Shown here: one piece after another, positions 44,352-52,238 of the stretch
Layout: each line of letters opens with the position of its first letter
How positions within the stretch are numbered: the stretch's first letter is position 1
Source: Cyanobacteria bacterium SZAS LIN-3
GTDB lineage: Bacteria > Cyanobacteriota > Vampirovibrionia > Obscuribacterales > Obscuribacteraceae
Direction: 5' to 3'
NCBI GenBank assembly: GCA_018266215.1
Contig: JAFEAV010000002.1
Location: 124,001 to 188,000 of the forward strand
Length of the DNA: 64,000 nucleotides
Program-made: the position numbers and the translations under genes
The notes under the pieces: generated by a model
Seen by the model: the letters and a program-made list of their open reading frames with translations, nothing else
What the model was told of the DNA's origin: nothing
Databases searched by the model: none

Positions 44352-44762
44352 ATGGCAGAGGCTAAGCGCGTACCCGACGAGCTTCCGGAATCAAACTTGG
44401 GTCTTGAGGGCTTTGACCAATTTTTTAGCGAGTTTGCGGCCGGACAGCAAGGTGCCACTGCAAATGGTGACCAATATATGCAGGTTCAGGTGGAGAAGCT
44501 CCTGGAGCGCTTTACTGAGCTGATGTCATTGAGCGTTGATCAAAGAGTTGAGACCGGCAAGATTGCCAACCAGCTGATTGAAAACCAGAGACAGCTTGTT
44601 GCCACTCAGCAGATATTGATCAAGCTGATGGAGCGCTCAATTGAGCTCACCCGTCACATTACTACCATCGAAGAAAAGCTGCCCACTCTTTACGAGTTGC
44701 CCCGCGTTGTTGAGAGCCTGCGTCAGAGACTGGCCGAGATCGAAGGCGTCGAAACCCATTAA
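44352..44762 (+). CDS. Small coiled-coil protein of unknown function
   Basis: The protein has 136 residues, mostly helical. A polar N-terminal part (1-40) leads into a long heptad-like region (about 42-130) rich in Leu, Gln, Glu and Ile (for example LLERFTELMSLSVDQR and IENQRQLVATQQILIKL), a probable coiled coil. No signal peptide, membrane helix or cysteine is seen. It has its own promoter and a GGAGG ribosome site about 10 bases before the ATG. It could form a scaffold with its neighbour, the His-rich membrane protein, but that is speculation. Confidence 0.65.
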   Translation: MAEAKRVPDELPESNLGLEGFDQFFSEFAAGQQGATANGDQYMQVQVEKLLERFTELMSLSVDQRVETGKIANQLIENQRQLVATQQILIKLMERSIELTRHITTIEEKLPTLYELPRVVESLRQRLAEIEGVETH

Positions 44763-44832
44763 GGGCCTGCCTCCGCTCTCTTAAATCTATCCAAGCAAAG
44801 CTCGCTCGGCGGGTTGAATGGTGTTTTCACCA

Positions 44833-44860
44833 TTTACATATATGTGAAAAGACATACAAT
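44833..44860 (+). promoter_or_regulatory. Probable promoter with inverted repeat upstream of the His-rich gene
   Basis: TTTACA (44833-44838) and TACAAT (44855-44860) are 16 bp apart, 41 bp before the ATG at 44902. TTTTCAC (44824-44830) and GTGAAAA (44844-44850) form an inverted repeat that straddles the -35 box, a position fit for a repressor. Confidence 0.5.
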
Positions 44861-44901
44861 CTCAATCTACAGAGGCGTTTGATTGAGGTGTTCCGTTAGC
44901 T

Positions 44902-46044
44902 ATGAGCGGCGTTTTCATGGACGGCGGGAATCACGATTCCGTGAGTCATGGTATTGACCATGGCGGTCACGACCATGGGGGCCACGATCACGGTCATCAC
45001 GGCGTGCATCATGGCCATGGCCAGGGCGGCCACAGTCTCATTGCCCAGATTCTCGGTCTCGACCAGCAGGACCACGCTCACCTGGCGCATCACGGCGGGG
45101 AGGGCGGCGAAGGTCTGGCTCCTTCGCAGAGTGCTTCCTGGAATAGCGCTCTCCAGGGTCTGAAGCTGGAAAACCTCATGGCCGGCATCAATATCACGCC
45201 CAATTTCCTTCTGTTCATGCTTTTTGCCTCATTCGTCGGCTGGCTCGGCGTCGTCTATTGGATTCGCCATCACGAGCCTTTCGCCAACCAGGTGCTTGGT
45301 TCTTCGGCCGCTTATGCCCCGACCGCCGGACAGGACAGAATACTCATCAATGGCGCTCGTCAGGCTCTGCCTCTCAAAACCGGCCCCAAGAGCGGTATGG
45401 TCTATTGCCCTCAGCCCGGTCAGAATACCGGGACGCCCCAGGTTCAGCCCCAACTCCAGCCCCAGCTCCAGGCTTCGGCGCCTGCACCGGCTGGGTCTCA
45501 AGTCAACAATTCTCTGTCGCAGGCCATGTCAGCCGCTTTCACCAGCGCCGCTCCGACAGCTCCGGTGCAGGCTCAGCCTCAGGAAATGAGCCAGATGGCC
45601 TCACCAATGAGCGAGATGGCAGCTCCGATGGCGTCACCAATGGGTGGAATGAGTGGTTCGGCTCGACTCTTCAGCAGTCGCGGCGGAATGGGCGCCAATG
45701 CGCAGATGATGGGCCAGGTTATGGGTCAGCAAATGGGTGCGCCGTCGGGCGCGCGCCTTTACAGCAATCGCCGGGGCATGTTGGCTCAATCGCAAGCGGG
45801 TCCGCCTCCTCAGGCTGCAGCGCCAATGGCGCCGATGGCTCCGGCCGCGCCGGTCGCCGATCCCAATGTCTGGAGTCTGGCTACCCAGGGTAATAATTCC
45901 TTTTCTTCCGATACGGCTCAGTTCAACAGCCAGTTTGGAGAACCTCTGACCAATACGGTCGCACCTCTGCCAAGCTTACCTGCCGGTGCCTATCCGGTTT
46001 CCACCTCGGGCGGTACTCGCCTGAAGCTGGTTACGGACAAATAA
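44902..46044 (+). CDS. His-rich single-pass membrane protein with Met/Pro/Gln-rich tail
   Basis: This 380-residue protein has three parts. Residues 1-66 carry 17 histidines, many as HDHG or GHH, a strong metal-binding composition (zinc, nickel, copper or cobalt). One membrane helix lies at about 101-121 (FLLFMLFASFVGWLGVVYW). Residues 150-380 are low complexity, rich in Pro, Gln, Ala and Met, with three SG-x(0-2)-RL motifs, as in SGSARLFSSRGGM, SGARLYSNRRGM and SGGTRLKL. There is no signal peptide, so the His-rich side is probably cytoplasmic. It is not a CDF or NikA protein; no family is recognised. It has its own promoter and ATG start. Confidence 0.72.
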   Translation: MSGVFMDGGNHDSVSHGIDHGGHDHGGHDHGHHGVHHGHGQGGHSLIAQILGLDQQDHAHLAHHGGEGGEGLAPSQSASWNSALQGLKLENLMAGINITPNFLLFMLFASFVGWLGVVYWIRHHEPFANQVLGSSAAYAPTAGQDRILINGARQALPLKTGPKSGMVYCPQPGQNTGTPQVQPQLQPQLQASAPAPAGSQVNNSLSQAMSAAFTSAAPTAPVQAQPQEMSQMASPMSEMAAPMASPMGGMSGSARLFSSRGGMGANAQMMGQVMGQQMGAPSGARLYSNRRGMLAQSQAGPPPQAAAPMAPMAPAAPVADPNVWSLATQGNNSFSSDTAQFNSQFGEPLTNTVAPLPSLPAGAYPVSTSGGTRLKLVTDK

Positions 46045-46050
46045 AGCCGC

Positions 46051-47007
46051 TTACTGCGGTGGTTTGAAACCATTTGTTTGCAGCGTGTTGATCATTTGCA
46101 ATTCAGCCATGGTGAGAGCGGGCTTCTTCGAGGCTGCCAGATTTTCTTCCACCTGGGCCACTGTCTTCATGCCGACAATGGTCGTGGATACGGCGCGGTC
46201 GGACAGGGCATATTGAATGGCCGCCTGTGCCAGTGAGCGCTGACTGCCTTTGTCGAGGAAGGCCAGTTTGCGGGCGGCTTCGGAGCGCGCCTGGATGTGC
46301 TCAATGGGCCAGTTTTTGCGGAAGTCGCCCGGCCCGAATTGCGGGTGGGACTCGTATTTCCCTGTAAGGAAGCCGTTCGCCAGAGGTTCGCGGGCGATGA
46401 TGGCGCAGCCCTTCTCGTAAGCCGTGTGGAATAGCTGCTGCTCAGGGCGGAAGCTAAAAATGTTGTAAGTTACCTGCAGGCAGTCGGGCTTCCCTACATT
46501 TATAGCGGTCATTCCCTCGACCGGTGTAAATATAGATACGCCCCAGGCTCGAATCTTACCTTCCTTCTTAAGCTCCACCAGCGGCTCGTATAGGTCTTCG
46601 CGGTTGAGCAGGCGCAGGGGCGGATTGTGCAACTGGTAAACGTCTATATAGTCGGTTTTAAGTCGGGCCAGACTTTTGTCCAGGGCAAATCTGATGTAGT
46701 CGCCGGTGAAAGTCTGGAAGCCGGCCCCCTGGTAGAAGTCCGCGCCTGCCTTGGCGGCCACAATGACCCGGTCGCGCTTACCTTTTATGGCCTTGCCAAG
46801 CAGCTCCTCACTGTGGCCCCGTCCGTAGACGTCGGCGGTATCGAAGAAATTCAGGCCCAGATCGATCGCTCTGTTAAGTGCATCGATTGACTCTTTATCG
46901 CTGGTCGGTCCGTAACTCTGGCCGAAGGCGTTACCACCTATAGCCCAGCAGCCAAAGCCAATTTCAGACACTTTTATACCGGTATTGCCGAAATCTCGGT
47001 AATTCAT
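46051..47007 (-). CDS. Aldo/keto reductase
   Basis: This 318-residue NADPH-dependent reductase has a TIM-barrel fold. The catalytic tetrad is visible: Asp and Tyr in FFDTADVYG, Lys in IVAAKAG and His in VYQLHNPP. The C-terminal cofactor-binding part includes VSTTIVGMKTVAQV. It belongs to the broad group that reduces small aldehydes and ketones; the substrate is unknown. ATG start. It converges on the His-rich gene with a 6-bp gap and is divergent from the ferredoxin-NADP reductase gene. Confidence 0.9.
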   Translation of the reverse strand: MNYRDFGNTGIKVSEIGFGCWAIGGNAFGQSYGPTSDKESIDALNRAIDLGLNFFDTADVYGRGHSEELLGKAIKGKRDRVIVAAKAGADFYQGAGFQTFTGDYIRFALDKSLARLKTDYIDVYQLHNPPLRLLNREDLYEPLVELKKEGKIRAWGVSIFTPVEGMTAINVGKPDCLQVTYNIFSFRPEQQLFHTAYEKGCAIIAREPLANGFLTGKYESHPQFGPGDFRKNWPIEHIQARSEAARKLAFLDKGSQRSLAQAAIQYALSDRAVSTTIVGMKTVAQVEENLAASKKPALTMAELQMINTLQTNGFKPPQ

Positions 47008-47135
47008 TCAATGCATTGCCCCTGATGCCGGGTGTTTCAGCTCCTTCATTATTCATGAATACCAAAGGACATTGCAACTTCGGTGTATTACAATTGCCGA
47101 TGATTATCAGATAAGCTGGAGACTTGGATTCACTC

Positions 47136-48128
47136 ATGGATCTATTCGACATTACAATTATTGGTGGTGGCCCAACAGGACTGTTCGGCTCATTTTATGC
47201 GGGACTCAGGGGTCTCAAAGTCAAAGTTATTGACGTTCTCCCTGAGCTGGGTGGTCAATTGACTGCTCTCTATCCCGAAAAGTACGTTTACGACGTCGCC
47301 GGGCATCCGAAGATTTTGGCCAAGGATCTGGCAAAGAATCTGGCTACCCAGGCGCAGCTCTTCAAGCCGCAGATTTGTCTGGGTGAGAAAGTGCTCAATT
47401 TGACCAAGAATGGCGACGGCCACTGGCAAATTACGACAGACACAACCGACGATCATCATTCTAAATCGGTTCTTCTGGCTCTGGGAGCCGGTGCCTGCGT
47501 TCCCAAGAAGCTGGACACCGACTATCCCAAGGAAGCTGAAGGCGAGAGCATCTTCTACGCCGTCAAAAACAAAGAAAAATTCCGCGGTAAGAATGTGTTG
47601 ATCATCGGTGGCGGTGACTCTGCCGTTGACTGGGCCAATGAGTTTTCACTTCTGGCCAACAAGGTGACCTTGATTCACCGTCGTGATCAGTTCCGCGCTG
47701 TGCAGACTTCAGTCGAAGAGATGAAGCGCAACAAAGTGGACATCAAGACCTTCTACGAATTGAAAGAGATCAAGGCCAAGGGCGCCAATGTCGAAGAAGC
47801 AATAATCTTCGATAACCGCACCGGTAAAGAAGAGAATCTGAAGATTGATGCCATCATTATCAATATCGGATTCGTCATCAACCTGGACTTCCTCAAGAGC
47901 TGGGGCCTGAAGATGGACGTTAACGCCATTTCGGTAAACGAAATGATGGAAACCAGTCTGCCGGGCGTTTATGCGGCCGGCGATATCGCTGCCCATCCCG
48001 CCAAGCTGAAGCTGATTGCGACGGGAGCTGCGGAAGCGGCTACAGCAGTAAACTTTGCTGTTACTTTCATCAATCCTTCGGCCAAGGCCTTCCCCGGTCA
48101 CAGCTCCAACCTCAATCTCAGCATTTAA
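47136..48128 (+). CDS. Ferredoxin-NADP reductase, thioredoxin-reductase-like type
   Basis: The protein is 330 residues from the ATG at 47136; a TTG at 47124 is also in frame. It has two nucleotide-binding domains: FAD at the N-terminus (ITIIGGGPTGLFG), NADPH in the middle (NVLIIGGGDSAVDWA, then HRRDQFRA), and a C-terminal FAD motif (GVYAAGDIAA). The redox-active CxxC of thioredoxin reductases is missing, which identifies the YumC/type 2 ferredoxin-NADP reductase group. It shuttles electrons between ferredoxin and NADPH. A strong terminator lies 37 bp downstream. Confidence 0.9.
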   Translation: MDLFDITIIGGGPTGLFGSFYAGLRGLKVKVIDVLPELGGQLTALYPEKYVYDVAGHPKILAKDLAKNLATQAQLFKPQICLGEKVLNLTKNGDGHWQITTDTTDDHHSKSVLLALGAGACVPKKLDTDYPKEAEGESIFYAVKNKEKFRGKNVLIIGGGDSAVDWANEFSLLANKVTLIHRRDQFRAVQTSVEEMKRNKVDIKTFYELKEIKAKGANVEEAIIFDNRTGKEENLKIDAIIINIGFVINLDFLKSWGLKMDVNAISVNEMMETSLPGVYAAGDIAAHPAKLKLIATGAAEAATAVNFAVTFINPSAKAFPGHSSNLNLSI

Positions 48129-48164
48129 GCCGAGAGCGAGAGAGAAGTCTCCTGAGAAAATTAC

Positions 48165-48198
48165 AAAAGCCCGCGAGCACAGTGCTTGCGGGCTTTTT
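48165..48198 (+). terminator. Intrinsic terminator after the ferredoxin-NADP reductase gene
   Basis: AAAAGCCCGCGAGCAC (48165-48180) and its near-perfect partner GTGCTTGCGGGCTTTTT (48182-48198) give a stem of about 12 bp plus A/T closing pairs, with a tiny loop and a five-base T-tract. It separates the reductase from the nrdJ promoter region. Confidence 0.9.
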
Positions 48199-48226
48199 CA
48201 CAGGGGCAGGCTGAAGCGGAGATTGG

Positions 48227-48255
48227 TTGACGGTACCATACAAATGTAGTATACT
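48227..48255 (+). promoter_or_regulatory. Sigma70-type promoter of nrdJ
   Basis: TTGACG (48227-48232) and TATACT (48250-48255) are 17 bp apart, close to consensus. Expected transcription start is near 48262, which leaves a leader of about 160 nt before the nrdJ ATG. The only NrdR-like feature is a weak GTAT/ATAC symmetry around the -10 box, which I do not count as an NrdR box. Confidence 0.75.
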
Positions 48256-48293
48256 AAACCTACTGCCAAAAAATTCAACTACAACCACCGTTG

Positions 48294-48390
48294 GTACTTG
48301 CCGCAAAGGCGTCCTCGTCAGGACCGCTTTGCTTCAGTACTGCGAGTCATTGCCATGCTCTCCGGCAATGCCGTGTATTTTTGCGCAAAG
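48294..48390 (+). promoter_or_regulatory. Structured 5' leader of nrdJ
   Basis: A long stem has three paired segments: GTACT (48294-48298) with AGTAC (48336-48340), GCAAAG (48303-48308) with CTTTGC (48327-48332), and GTCCT with AGGAC around a CGTC tetraloop. A second hairpin pairs CATTGCC (48348-48354) with GGCAATG (48364-48370). GCAAAG occurs again at 48385-48390, so CTTTGC could swap partners. A T5 run lies at 48378-48382. No cobalamin B12 box was recognised. A regulatory switch or attenuator is inferred from the structure only. Confidence 0.45.
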
Positions 48391-48420
48391 TTGATAGGAT
48401 GAAGTAGCGGAGGTCGCAAC

Positions 48421-50418
48421 ATGTTTTCGGAAAACGCATACAAAGTGCTGAACAAGCGGTATTTTCTGCGTGACGACGAAGGTCTCGTGAACGAAGACAT
48501 CGACGGTTTGTTCAGTCGAGTCGCCGGCTGTGTTGCTGCCGTAGAGACGCGTTGGGGCCTGTCGTCGGAAGCCATCAGCAAACTGGCTGATACCTACAAA
48601 CAGTTCATGATCTCGCAACAGTTCATGCCCAATTCGCCTACATTGATGAATGCCGGCAAAGAGCAGGGGCAGCTTTCGGCTTGTTTTGTTTTGCCTGTGC
48701 CCGATAACCTGGAGGGCATTTTTGAAACTTGCAAAAACGCGGCCCTCATTCACAAGACTGGTGGTGGCACAGGCTTTTCCTTCTCGCGTATTCGCCCCCG
48801 CAATGATCGGGTTGCGCATTCAGTAGGCGTGGCTTCAGGCCCGGTAAGTTTTATGATGGTGTATGACGCCGCCACCGAAGCCATTCGTCAGGGTGGTACC
48901 AGGCGTGGTGCCAATATGGGTATGCTGCGCATTGATCACCCGGACATAGAACACTTCATCAGCGCTAAGCGGGACACCAGTAAACTCAACAATTTCAACA
49001 TCTCGGTTGCCGTCACCGACAAGTTTATGCAGGCCGTTAAAGACGACGCGGACTTCGATCTGGTGCATCCCAGTCGCCTGGTTGATGGTCAACCTGAAGT
49101 GATGAACACCGTTAGAGCCAGAGAGCTTTTTGATACCATCGTTCAAAATGCGCATGCCACCGGGGAACCGGGCATGGTCTTTATCGATCGCATCAATCAA
49201 GCTGATCCGCTTGTTCTCACCCGTGATGCAAGCGGTCAGGTCATTTACGGTACCGAAGACATCGAGGCTACCAATCCTTGCGGAGAGCAGCCCCTTGGTC
49301 CCGGAGACGCCTGCAATCTTGGCTCCATCAACCTGGTGAAGTTCCTGACCGGTGCGGCTACCGATGGTTGCGGCTTTGCTGATTTTGACTGGCCGCGACT
49401 GGGCGAAGCTATCGAGCTTGCCGTGCGATTCCTTGATGATGTGATTGACGCCAATCACTATCCGTTTGAGTTCATCAGACAAGCCACCTTGAACAATCGC
49501 AGGATTGGTCTTGGTTTGATGGGTTGGGCCGAAGCGCTTATCCTTATGGGCATCGCCTATGACAGTGAAGCGGCCATCGCCAAAGCTGATGAGCTGGGCG
49601 TTTTCTTTCAGGAGACAGCGCATCGGGCTTCTCGCGCTCTGGCGGCAGAGCGTGGCAATTTCCCCAACTGGCAATACTCGACCTGGGGCTCAAATGGAGT
49701 GCCCATGCGCAATGCAACGGTTACTACCATTGCGCCAACCGGCACGATTTCCATCATCGCCGGTACAAGCTCCGGCATAGAGCCGCTCTTCGCTATATCT
49801 TATCTGCGCCGGGTGCTGGGCGGCATGGAGCTTCTGGAAGTCAATCCGCTTTTTGAGCAGGTAGCGAAGGATCGAGGCTTCTACAGTGAAGAGCTGATGC
49901 GGGCAATAGCTTCACAGGGGACACTTAAGCATGTGCCGGGGGTGCCGGAGGATATCAGGGGCTTGTGGACCTGCGCCCACGATATCGACTATATATGGCA
50001 TGTGCGCATGCAGGCTGCTTTCCAGAAACATATCGACAATGCGGTTTCGAAGACCATAAATTTCCCTTATGAAGCCACGACCGGACAGGTTCGCGATGCC
50101 TATATGGCGGCCTGGGACCAGGGCCTCAAAGGCATCACCGTTTATCGGGATCGCTCTCGATCTGGGCAGGTTCTCAATATTCAAAAGGCTGATGATTTGC
50201 CAAAAAAACATCGTTCTGCTGGCCGAGCGGGGACTGTGACTAGTCCCCAGACTCGTGGCGCCCTGGCCTTGGCGCTTTTGCCGGAGGCGATTGCGGAGGA
50301 TTTGTCTATGCGGCGCATATGCGATGAGCTCTGTCCCCAGTGTGGCGCGAAGGCTGAGAGATTCCTCAAATTTGAGGCCTGTCGCAGGTGTCCTTCCTGC
50401 GGTTATACTAAGTGCTGA
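48421..50418 (+). CDS. nrdJ: Class II (adenosylcobalamin-dependent) ribonucleotide reductase
   Basis: This 665-residue enzyme makes deoxyribonucleotides using B12 in place of oxygen or a radical partner. Signature motifs are FMPNSPTLMNAG, SACFVLPV (substrate-site Cys), ATNPCGEQPL with the radical-bearing Cys, NLGSINL and the phosphate-binding APTGTISIIAG. The C-terminus (LCPQCGAKAERFLKFEACRRCPSCGYTKC) has a zinc-ribbon arrangement as in many NrdJ proteins and offers the redox cysteines. The ATG has GGAGGT seven bases upstream. dcd follows 22 bp later. There is no N-terminal ATP-cone, so allosteric activity control may be absent. Confidence 0.95.
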   Translation: MFSENAYKVLNKRYFLRDDEGLVNEDIDGLFSRVAGCVAAVETRWGLSSEAISKLADTYKQFMISQQFMPNSPTLMNAGKEQGQLSACFVLPVPDNLEGIFETCKNAALIHKTGGGTGFSFSRIRPRNDRVAHSVGVASGPVSFMMVYDAATEAIRQGGTRRGANMGMLRIDHPDIEHFISAKRDTSKLNNFNISVAVTDKFMQAVKDDADFDLVHPSRLVDGQPEVMNTVRARELFDTIVQNAHATGEPGMVFIDRINQADPLVLTRDASGQVIYGTEDIEATNPCGEQPLGPGDACNLGSINLVKFLTGAATDGCGFADFDWPRLGEAIELAVRFLDDVIDANHYPFEFIRQATLNNRRIGLGLMGWAEALILMGIAYDSEAAIAKADELGVFFQETAHRASRALAAERGNFPNWQYSTWGSNGVPMRNATVTTIAPTGTISIIAGTSSGIEPLFAISYLRRVLGGMELLEVNPLFEQVAKDRGFYSEELMRAIASQGTLKHVPGVPEDIRGLWTCAHDIDYIWHVRMQAAFQKHIDNAVSKTINFPYEATTGQVRDAYMAAWDQGLKGITVYRDRSRSGQVLNIQKADDLPKKHRSAGRAGTVTSPQTRGALALALLPEAIAEDLSMRRICDELCPQCGAKAERFLKFEACRRCPSCGYTKC

Positions 50419-50440
50419 TAATTGTTTGGAGCACACGCCA

Positions 50441-51013
50441 ATGTCTATTCTGGTTGATCGCGAGATCCGGAGCGAAATCGCCGAAGGTAAGCTCATAATC
50501 CAACCTTATGAGGACAGGCTGATTCAGCCAAACTCTTATGACGTGAGATTGTCGGATAAGTTTTCCTGGCATGAAAAATCGGACGAAATAATCGATCCTT
50601 ATGCATCACATACGGTGCTCGAGGGTGTGGTGCAGGCCACTCAAGATAGCGTCGTGCTCAAGCCTTACGAGTTTATTCTTGGCGCCACCCTGGAAGCCGT
50701 TTGCTTGCCCGACGACATCGTCGGACAGTTGACCGGTAAGTCATCGCTTGCCCGATTGGGTGTCATGGTGCACGTTACAGCTGGTTTTATCGATGCTGGT
50801 TTCAGTCATCCACCGGCGCAAATCACCCTGGAAATTCTCAACGTGGGCAACCGCCCGGTACGTCTCCATGCCGGCATGAGCATTGGTCAGATGGTCTTCA
50901 CCCGCACGGCGCATTGCGATCTGCCTTATCACAAAAAGCCCGGGGCCAAATACAACGGCCAGCTGGCCGCCGCCCACAGTAAGTATTATCTCAATCCGCA
51001 GGCCGCGCTCTAA
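50441..51013 (+). CDS. dcd: dCTP deaminase
   Basis: The protein is 190 residues from the ATG at 50441 with GGAG upstream. It deaminates dCTP to dUTP, feeding dTTP synthesis. Trimeric dUTPase-like fold landmarks are QPNSYDVRL, GKSSLARLGVMVHVTAGFIDAGF (nucleotide-binding and catalytic Glu-region; the Glu itself lies in ITLEILN) and KYNGQ near the C-terminus. A bifunctional dCTP deaminase/dUTPase is possible because both share these motifs. Placed directly after nrdJ, it probably belongs to one dNTP-supply operon. Its stop overlaps the stop of the convergent TPR gene. Confidence 0.93.
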   Translation: MSILVDREIRSEIAEGKLIIQPYEDRLIQPNSYDVRLSDKFSWHEKSDEIIDPYASHTVLEGVVQATQDSVVLKPYEFILGATLEAVCLPDDIVGQLTGKSSLARLGVMVHVTAGFIDAGFSHPPAQITLEILNVGNRPVRLHAGMSIGQMVFTRTAHCDLPYHKKPGAKYNGQLAAAHSKYYLNPQAAL

Positions 51014-51810
51014 TCGCAGACCTGGCGTCGTTGTTGAATCAGTCTCTGCATGCCGTTTGCAGTTTGCTTGCTCGGCTGCGGCACGGCGTTAACCTGCACC
51101 GAGAGTGTCTCCGCTTTGTTCAAGGAAGGGGGTAGAGCCACGTCCTGCAGGGTGATGTCTTCGTTTTGGCTGTAATAAGCGCGACCTCTTTTGCCCTGGG
51201 CTACGGGGAGCGGGGCCTTCATCAGGGCCTCCGCCGGCGGCCGGGCGCCGTCTGGAGCTAACTGTTCGTTTTCGGCGACGACATAGGCTTTATAGGTACC
51301 CGACTGTGTCCAGTTGGCGCTGGAATTGGCACCCTTCATCAGAGCGTCCATGTGTCTGGCTTCGGCCTGCCGATGAGTTTCTTTCAGCAGTCGAGCGTAA
51401 TTGGCCATGACATTGAGCGTGTGCGGATGACTCTGGCCCAACAGTTTTGTTTGCATGGCCAGGGCTTTCTGGTATTCGGTCTCGGCCATGAAGAATTTTT
51501 TTTGATGATGATAGATAAGCCCCAGGTTGTTGGTAAAGACGCCCACATCGGGGTGTTCCGGACCAAACTTGCGCTCGTAGATCATTATTACGCGCTTGCA
51601 TATGGGCTCTGCCTGAGGGAAGCGCTGCTGGCGAAAGATTACTTCGGCCAGACATTCCAGGGTCATGATCAGGCGCTGGTCGTCGGGTTCAAAGTGTTCG
51701 GCTATTTCCAGGGTGGAATAGAGCAGGGCTTCGGCCTGATCTATGCGGCCCTCGGCCATTGACTGCCTTACGGCGGCCCAGCATCCTTTCCATTTGTCAT
51801 CGAGATTCAT
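51010..51810 (-). CDS. TPR-repeat protein (kinesin-light-chain-like)
   Basis: This 266-residue protein contains about three tetratricopeptide repeats in residues 10-150, of the kinesin-light-chain type with the typical FGPEHPDVGVFTNNLGLIY and HPHTLNVMANYARLL patterns. The remaining 110 residues are polar, Pro/Gln-rich and probably disordered. No signal peptide is seen, so it is cytosolic and likely a protein-protein scaffold. ATG start. The end overlaps dcd by 4 bp on the opposite strand. Partner unknown. Confidence 0.82.
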   Translation of the reverse strand: MNLDDKWKGCWAAVRQSMAEGRIDQAEALLYSTLEIAEHFEPDDQRLIMTLECLAEVIFRQQRFPQAEPICKRVIMIYERKFGPEHPDVGVFTNNLGLIYHHQKKFFMAETEYQKALAMQTKLLGQSHPHTLNVMANYARLLKETHRQAEARHMDALMKGANSSANWTQSGTYKAYVVAENEQLAPDGARPPAEALMKAPLPVAQGKRGRAYYSQNEDITLQDVALPPSLNKAETLSVQVNAVPQPSKQTANGMQRLIQQRRQVCD

Positions 51811-52238
51811 GATTTTGTGACCAAACTTCGGGCGAGCCAGGAAGAAATGTCGCGGGACCTTGGACTGATTTTTCAGTCATTTCTGGAATTATTTTGAGAA
51901 ACCAACTAATTTAACGTTCCCCAAATTTGGCGTTTGACTACCTCTGGAGTGGTCTGAATTTTCCTCGGGGATTTTCCGAGGGGGCAAAATCGAATAGTAA
52001 GAATGCCGCCCAGGGCGTATCCCGAGGCTTTTGCCGGCCGACTGTGACTTCCGACACGTATTAATTTCCCACCCTCTCCTTGGCAACGCCATGGGATTTC
52101 CCCCCGTAAGCATGGGAATTCCACGAATTTACTCGCACCTGAGTCCTTTCTAATATGGAAGGAGCGAAATTAAGTGGAATAAAGCAGTCAGCAGACTTTG
52201 TGCCGAGCGGCACAGATTTCTTTTCCGGAGGGGTAGCG
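51811..52238. other. Intergenic region with small palindromes
   Basis: This 428-bp gap precedes the preferred start of the 811-residue gene. It holds the palindrome CCAAATTTGG (51920-51929) and a 6-bp hairpin CCTCGG (51963-51968) with CCGAGG (51976-51981). An in-frame ATG at 52155 with weaker support lies at the right end. No RNA gene or further coding region was recognised, and I cannot name a clear promoter. Confidence 0.45.

Noticed and set aside
47124..48128. Thioredoxin reductase
   Set aside because: The fold matches, but the redox CxxC motif is missing, which points to the ferredoxin-NADP reductase group.
48199..48420. Cobalamin riboswitch before the B12-dependent ribonucleotide reductase
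   Set aside because: I looked for the B12 box and its conserved core by eye and found none. The leader is reported as structured but unassigned.
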